Positions 23,165 through 25,931 of a stretch of DNA of 25,931 nucleotides are shown piece by piece. The position numbers and the translations under genes are program-made. The notes below the pieces were generated by a model, which saw nothing but the letters and a program-made list of their open reading frames with translations, searched no databases and was not told the DNA's origin. Every line of letters starts with the position of its first letter. Positions within the stretch are counted from its first letter, which is position 1. Source of the stretch: a virus; the IMG/VR virus record IMGVR_UViG_3300017963_000697, positions 1 to 25,931 of that record. The stretch is one strand, 5' to 3'.

Positions 23165-23453
23165 CTCCTAGTGTACTCACAATTTTACTTTCAAAATACA
23201 TTCCGTTGCTGAGGTTTTTATCCCTCTTGTATCGTATAACATCTTTAATCCACTCGTCTTCGTGCCTTACAAATATTTGAATAATCTTTTCATTGTAAGG
23301 GCCATAATCGATACTAACGTTTACATCTGTCAGTAAATTGCCTCTGTACTTTTTAGTGTAGTACTCTTTACGGTTAAATACCTCTCCCAAGTTATTTACT
23401 AGATCTTGTTTGATCGCCAAGTACTTATTAAAAACTTCTTCCTTAATTGTCAT
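23157..23453 (-). CDS. Small hypothetical protein, start corrected to the internal Met
   Basis: About 98 residues from ATG at 23453 (MTIKEEVFNKYLAIKQDLVN). A longer frame reaches 23528 but its extra 25 residues lie wholly inside the neighbouring 55-residue gene in another frame, and the internal ATG overlaps that gene's stop by 11 bases in the usual way here. Sequence continues EVFNRKEYYTKKYRGNLLTD, then strands VNVSIDYGPY and IIQIFVRHED, and ends IVSTLGDE. An alpha-then-beta small protein without known family. Confidence 0.55.
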   Translation of the reverse strand: MTIKEEVFNKYLAIKQDLVNNLGEVFNRKEYYTKKYRGNLLTDVNVSIDYGPYNEKIIQIFVRHEDEWIKDVIRYKRDKNLSNGMYFESKIVSTLGDE

Positions 23454-23610
23454 ATTCTTCTGGGTTACTTGCTTTTTCTTCCTGCTTAGAGGGTGGTTGT
23501 AATTTAATTCTTTTAAGTTCTGTACCATTCTCTACTGGTATAAATTGCTTAGTCTTTGGATCAAATATTACAAACTCCCAATTATCTTTAGACTCTAATT
23601 CCCTCGCCAT
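23443..23610 (-). CDS. 55-residue hypothetical protein
   Basis: ATG at 23610 opens a 55-codon frame, stop at 23445-23443. It starts MARELESKDNWEFVIFDPKT and continues KQFIPVENGTELKRIKLQPP, ending in a Ser/Glu-rich tail. The start overlaps the 117-residue gene by 23 bases and the stop overlaps the next gene's internal Met, so it fills what would otherwise be a gap with no other good frame. Short WEFVIFDP/FIPV strands look like real protein. Function unknown. Confidence 0.55.
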   Translation of the reverse strand: MARELESKDNWEFVIFDPKTKQFIPVENGTELKRIKLQPPSKQEEKASNPEEYDN

Positions 23611-23941
23611 ATTTTGTTAATGTTTCTATTGTTAGATCCTCTAGTACCTCTAGTGTGTAATCTATTTTATCTAACAGCTCATCTAATTGAGTCGTTGTTT
23701 CTGCCTTACCTACTGCGAAATACTCTCTGTTAAACAAAGGCTGTGTAAATGTGTTACTGATATATACTTCATTTACACTAGGTATATGTGTAAGTACAAT
23801 CAAATTAATTCTTTTACTATCTCCAAATGTTCTAGTACCTTTTGCAATGTATACTTGATTAGGTAGTAAACTCTTTTCTTCACCTTCTGGTTTCCATAGA
23901 GTGAAATTTTTTGCTTCAATGTCTCCTTGTGTAAGACTCAT
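23588..23941 (-). CDS. First gene of the PhoH-chaperonin operon, unknown function
   Basis: A 117-residue protein (MSLTQGDIEAKNFTLWKPEG) with mixed strand and helix: SLLPNQVYIAKGTRTFGDSK, INLIVLTHIPSVNEVYIS, and a C-terminal helix TQLDELLDKIDYTLEVLEDL. No recognisable domain. It is first behind the promoter at 23992-24022, with a leader of about 45 bases, so it heads a transcript that may run through some 15 small genes down to the chaperonin genes. First genes of such operons are sometimes regulators, but there is no DNA-binding motif here to support that. Confidence 0.6.
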   Translation of the reverse strand: MSLTQGDIEAKNFTLWKPEGEEKSLLPNQVYIAKGTRTFGDSKRINLIVLTHIPSVNEVYISNTFTQPLFNREYFAVGKAETTTQLDELLDKIDYTLEVLEDLTIETLTKYGEGIRV

Positions 23942-23991
23942 AATTTAATAATTTCTTTGATACTTTCTTTGTTGCTATTTTTTCAACAATA

Positions 23992-24022
23992 CAAATGTAC
24001 GAAATTTTTTTGACATATGCAA
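23992..24022 (-). promoter_or_regulatory. Bacteroidota-type promoter of the PhoH-chaperonin operon
   Basis: On the minus strand TTG (24022-24020) is followed after exactly 20 bp by TACATTTG (23999-23992), a perfect TAnnTTTG. It lies between the terminator at 24051-24074 and the ATG at 23941. Unlike three other promoters here, the -33 region is TTGCATAT rather than TTGACTTT, and no 22-bp box is present. Confidence 0.85.
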
Positions 24023-24050
24023 GTTTTTTGGCAACTTTTTTTAAAAAAAA

Positions 24051-24074
24051 TTAAAAGGGGGGCGTAAACCCCCC
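24051..24074 (-). terminator. Strong intrinsic terminator
   Basis: On the minus strand GGGGGG (24074-24069), a TTTACG loop and CCCCCC (24062-24057) form a 6-bp all-GC stem, followed by TTTTAATTTTTTTT. It lies nine bases after the stop of the 50-residue membrane protein gene and insulates the next promoter. Confidence 0.9.
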
Positions 24075-24082
24075 GTCCCTTG

Positions 24083-24235
24083 TTACTTCTTCTTAACTTT
24101 ATCCTTTACTTCATCAATGACGTCTTCTACTGTATCAGTAATGTCCTTACCTTTTTTATAAGATAAGTAATTCTTGTAGACAAATACGCCAGCAACAAAA
24201 GCAGCGGCATGCGTTAAAACTAGTGTTAAAACCAT
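24083..24235 (-). CDS. 50-residue single-pass membrane protein
   Basis: ATG at 24235, stop at 24085-24083. The N-terminal 20 residues are hydrophobic (MVLTLVLTHAAAFVAGVFVY), long enough for one membrane helix. A basic patch (KNYLSYKKGK) and an amphipathic acidic/basic helix (ITDTVEDVIDEVKDKVKKK) follow. This is the plan of small YtxH-like or holin/antiholin-like membrane proteins. It follows the HExxH metallopeptidase gene and is directly followed by a strong terminator. A lysis or envelope role is plausible from context only. Confidence 0.65.
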   Translation of the reverse strand: MVLTLVLTHAAAFVAGVFVYKNYLSYKKGKDITDTVEDVIDEVKDKVKKK

Positions 24236-24257
24236 AAGTATATATTTAAGGGGTTAA

Positions 24258-24752
24258 TTATTGTTTCAGTTTGTATTCTATTATACGGCTCGTAGTAAAT
24301 GCTTCGACTTCCCAAGGACGTAGTCTATAAGGAACAAAATATAAATTATATTCTTTACTCCTATAAATAACTACATGGGGTCTGTCATGAACGAATCGTA
24401 ATAGTCCTTCTTCATATTGTTTAATATGAACCATTTCATGCGCGACTATCTCAGCCACGTTATAACGAGTTACTCTGTTTGTTATGTTAATTACGTATTG
24501 GTGGTTCTCAGGGTCACCTATTACCCATGCGTAGGTTGTCGTTTCTCCAGTGCTTAATGGATCATCTACGTATCGAATAACCACATGTACAGAATCTTCT
24601 GGCAGCTCTAAGATCTCTCTTACATCTGCTATAGTATCCTCTACACGATCTTCTAATACAAAGTCTGACTTAGTACTGAAGAATAGTGCCATCAATATGC
24701 CAATCATTATTGTTATTACTATTACTATAATAGCGTATGCTTTTTTGCTCAT
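24258..24752 (-). CDS. Membrane-anchored HExxH zinc metallopeptidase (putative)
   Basis: A 164-residue protein with one N-terminal membrane helix (residues 6-25, IIVIVITIMIGILMALFF-like) and a short soluble domain. HEMVH at 105-109 (in EIVAHEMVHIKQYEEG) is the zinc-binding helix with catalytic Glu, and the later PWEVEAF (residues 146-152) can supply a third acidic ligand, as in gluzincin-like minimal peptidases. Helix orientation predicts a single anchor with the peptidase domain outside the cytoplasm, although basic residues before the helix are few. It is translationally coupled (ATGA) to the helical 62-residue protein upstream. It may trim an envelope or virion protein, act in lysis, or alter host surface proteins. 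The domain family is inferred from motif only. Confidence 0.65.
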   Translation of the reverse strand: MSKKAYAIIVIVITIMIGILMALFFSTKSDFVLEDRVEDTIADVREILELPEDSVHVVIRYVDDPLSTGETTTYAWVIGDPENHQYVINITNRVTRYNVAEIVAHEMVHIKQYEEGLLRFVHDRPHVVIYRSKEYNLYFVPYRLRPWEVEAFTTSRIIEYKLKQ

Positions 24753-24937
24753 CTATTCATTAAATGTTTAAAATCGATTACTTCTCTATTAGCTAGTTTT
24801 TTATACATAGCTTCTGCAGCATCAATATTCTCATTGAGTTCGTCCCTCATGTCCGAAGGCATACCTGCAGCTCTTAGCAGTTGATTATATACTGCTATAA
24901 TGTGTTGTAGTTGTTCTAAGATTTGGTGTTTGTCCAA
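24749..24937 (-). CDS. Small helical protein
   Basis: A 62-residue protein made of two helices with a turn: MDKHQILEQLQHIIAVYNQL, then DMRDELNENIDAAEAMYKKL. Leu/Ile spacing in the first suggests a helical hairpin or coiled coil. It overlaps the membrane protein gene upstream by 22 bases and the metallopeptidase gene downstream by ATGA, so the three are one unit. No family recognised; an adaptor or inhibitor for the peptidase is possible but untested. Confidence 0.6.
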   Translation of the reverse strand: MDKHQILEQLQHIIAVYNQLLRAAGMPSDMRDELNENIDAAEAMYKKLANREVIDFKHLMNR

Positions 24938-25509
24938 TGTTCTATATATTTAAGTTTATTTCTTTTTAGTTTTAAGTCTAGGTATGGTTCACCTCTTTGG
25001 TTCCATCCTGCCTTTATTGTTATTAGGAGGTATTTAGTTATCTTTGCTAAAGTGAATCTCCAGTACTTTTTTCCATTAGGCGCTTTCCACCTAAAGAATT
25101 CAGATCCCACTCGACTCTTAGCCTCATCTAATCTCTGTCCTACATTGAATGTCCAGTCCGACACCCACTGTCCATCGATCAGTTGTTCCCAGCGGAATTT
25201 ATATTCAGGAGGTAATGTCAGTCCTACAGTAGATGCTCTAAGGTAGTAGTAGTTTAAATTAAAACTATTGTTCCTCCACAGCGACCAGCGAACAGCCGAC
25301 CAAAAGGAAGGTTTTAATCCCTTATCTCTTAACCAGTACTCTTCACCAAAGTCCGTTTCATCATTTAACCATACCCAAAGGAACCAAGCATAAATAGACT
25401 TGTCCATGTGCTTACGTGCCCAGCCCCTACAAATAAATGCTAAGGGCCATACAAAATGTGACACAATATATGCCACGGCTTTCAATAATATTACTCCTAT
25501 CCATTTCAT
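24916..25509 (-). CDS. Conserved phage membrane-anchored protein, almost leaderless
   Basis: A 197-residue protein. Residues 4-27 form a hydrophobic anchor (LLKAVAYIVSHFVWPLAFIC). The rest is Trp/Tyr/Arg-rich with YAWFLWVWLNDETDFGEEYW, then AVRWSLWRNNSFNLNYYYLR, and a C-terminal part of strands and basic loops (KITKYLLITIKAGWNQRGEP). The W-x-LWRN-(8-10)-Y pattern recalls a family of phage membrane proteins I have seen in several Bacteroidota and enterobacterial phages, of unknown role. The nearest upstream promoter's -7 element ends only six bases before this ATG, so the mRNA probably begins at or within a few bases of the start codon. First gene of the metallopeptidase unit. Confidence 0.6.
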   Translation of the reverse strand: MKWIGVILLKAVAYIVSHFVWPLAFICRGWARKHMDKSIYAWFLWVWLNDETDFGEEYWLRDKGLKPSFWSAVRWSLWRNNSFNLNYYYLRASTVGLTLPPEYKFRWEQLIDGQWVSDWTFNVGQRLDEAKSRVGSEFFRWKAPNGKKYWRFTLAKITKYLLITIKAGWNQRGEPYLDLKLKRNKLKYIEHWTNTKS

Positions 25510-25515
25510 AATCTA

Positions 25516-25546
25516 CAAATATACAACATTAAAACTCAAAAGTCAA
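25516..25546 (-). promoter_or_regulatory. Bacteroidota-type promoter, probably leaderless transcript
   Basis: On the minus strand TTG (25546-25544, in TTGACTTTTGAG) is followed after 20 bp by TATATTTG (25523-25516). The ATG at 25509 is only six bases further on. The next downstream Met is 34 residues in, beyond the membrane anchor, so the first ATG is the likely start. Confidence 0.85.
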
Positions 25547-25568
25547 GTTTTTCGTATAATTTTTTTAA

Positions 25569-25931
25569 TTATAACAAATCTTTTAGTCTTTCATTAAGCA
25601 TTCTTTTGTATTTAGTAGAGTCTATCATGAATAGTCCTCTCATCATAATTTCAGCAGCAACATGGCCCATTAATCTATCACCATCTCCAAACTTAATATC
25701 TTTTCTAGGCAGATCATGAAAACTAACAAATTGCTCTGTACCTAAACGAAATATAAAGGCATCCTGATCAAGATGATCCTTTCCATAAGCCATATTTATA
25801 TCTAGTCTATAATTACCTACTTTATCTTTTGATATTTGTTTAAGTAGTTTATAAAAAGGATTTGATAAAATCTCAGGTATAATATCTACATACCAAACCT
25901 TATCTCCTTTAAAAGTGGGTTTTAAATTCAT
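25569..25931 (-). CDS. Hypothetical protein (start at or beyond the window edge)
   Basis: At least 120 residues, ending at 25571-25569. An ATG coincides with the last base of the window (25931), so it could be the true start or an internal Met. Sequence: MNLKPTFKGDKVWYVDIIPE, then YRLDINMAYGKDHLDQDAFI, FRLGTEQFVSFHDLPRKDIK, and a helix HVAAEIMMRGLFMIDSTKYK at the end. No family recognised. A new promoter follows it at 25516-25546, so it belongs to an upstream transcription unit. Confidence 0.55.
   Translation of the reverse strand: MNLKPTFKGDKVWYVDIIPEILSNPFYKLLKQISKDKVGNYRLDINMAYGKDHLDQDAFIFRLGTEQFVSFHDLPRKDIKFGDGDRLMGHVAAEIMMRGLFMIDSTKYKRMLNERLKDLL

Noticed and set aside
23454-23528. N-terminal extension of the 98-residue protein
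   Set aside because: It overlaps fully with a better frame (23443-23610) and the internal ATG shows the usual stop-start overlap.
25550-25580. AT-only hairpin (TATAATT/AATTATA) after the 120-residue gene as a terminator
   Set aside because: The stem has no G-C pairs and is not followed by a clear T run on the minus strand.
1-25931. Assignment to crAss-like phages
   Set aside because: Portal, capsid and terminase sizes fit, but diagnostic crAss genes such as the tail-stabilising and IHF-like proteins are not in the window, so lengths alone are not enough.
1-25931. tRNA genes
   Set aside because: No gap is large enough and structured enough to hold a cloverleaf; every noncoding gap is under about 145 bases and is explained by promoters, terminators or repeats, or is AT-rich with no structure.

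Overview
The window is part of the genome of a large tailed double-stranded DNA phage (Caudoviricetes) that very probably infects a member of the Bacteroidota. The phage call rests on a recognisable morphogenesis block (large terminase, portal, a scaffold-like protein, major capsid protein, fibres) and on tightly packed, mostly overlapping genes, all on the minus strand. The host call rests on four promoter-like sequences of the form TTG-N20-TAnnTTTG (or TATATTTA), the distinctive Bacteroidota -33/-7 architecture, and on an AT-rich sequence with few Shine-Dalgarno motifs. Portal and terminase lengths (794 and about 755 residues) fall in the range seen in crAss-like and other large Bacteroidota phages, but I cannot assign a family.

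In transcription order (from high to low coordinates): (1) 25.9-24.1 kb holds a possible lysis or envelope group: a membrane-anchored protein behind a promoter that would give an almost leaderless mRNA, a small helical protein, a membrane-anchored HExxH metallopeptidase and a 50-residue one-helix membrane protein, closed by a strong terminator. (2) 24.0-19.1 kb starts with its own promoter and is a run of about 15 small overlapping genes. They include a PhoH-family ATPase, two zinc-knuckle proteins, a GroES-like co-chaperonin and several proteins I do not recognise. (3) 19.2-10.1 kb carries GroEL, the large terminase, the portal, a scaffold-like protein and the major capsid protein. Two of the boundaries here hold near-identical regulatory cassettes: the same 22-bp box, exactly 28 bp upstream of a Bacteroidota-type promoter. 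(4) 10.0-7.2 kb encodes probable head-completion or neck proteins and an abundant virion protein, bracketed by two intrinsic terminators. (5) 7.1 kb to the left edge is a fibre/adhesin array: a Cys-rich protein, two proteins with cadherin-like repeats, a 17-codon mini-ORF, three proteins that share an N-terminal MAxFxININA tag, and two long fibres, the last cut by the window edge.

The genes read as a late virion-assembly programme. A GroES/GroEL pair could fold capsid or other virion proteins, terminase and portal package DNA, the scaffold and capsid genes build the head, and the fibre array supplies receptor binding. Intrinsic terminators placed just before start codons suggest a stepped expression gradient from capsid to neck to fibre genes. 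The strongest candidates for something undescribed are the duplicated 22-bp box/promoter cassette and the repeated fibre N-terminal tag with its mini-ORF.
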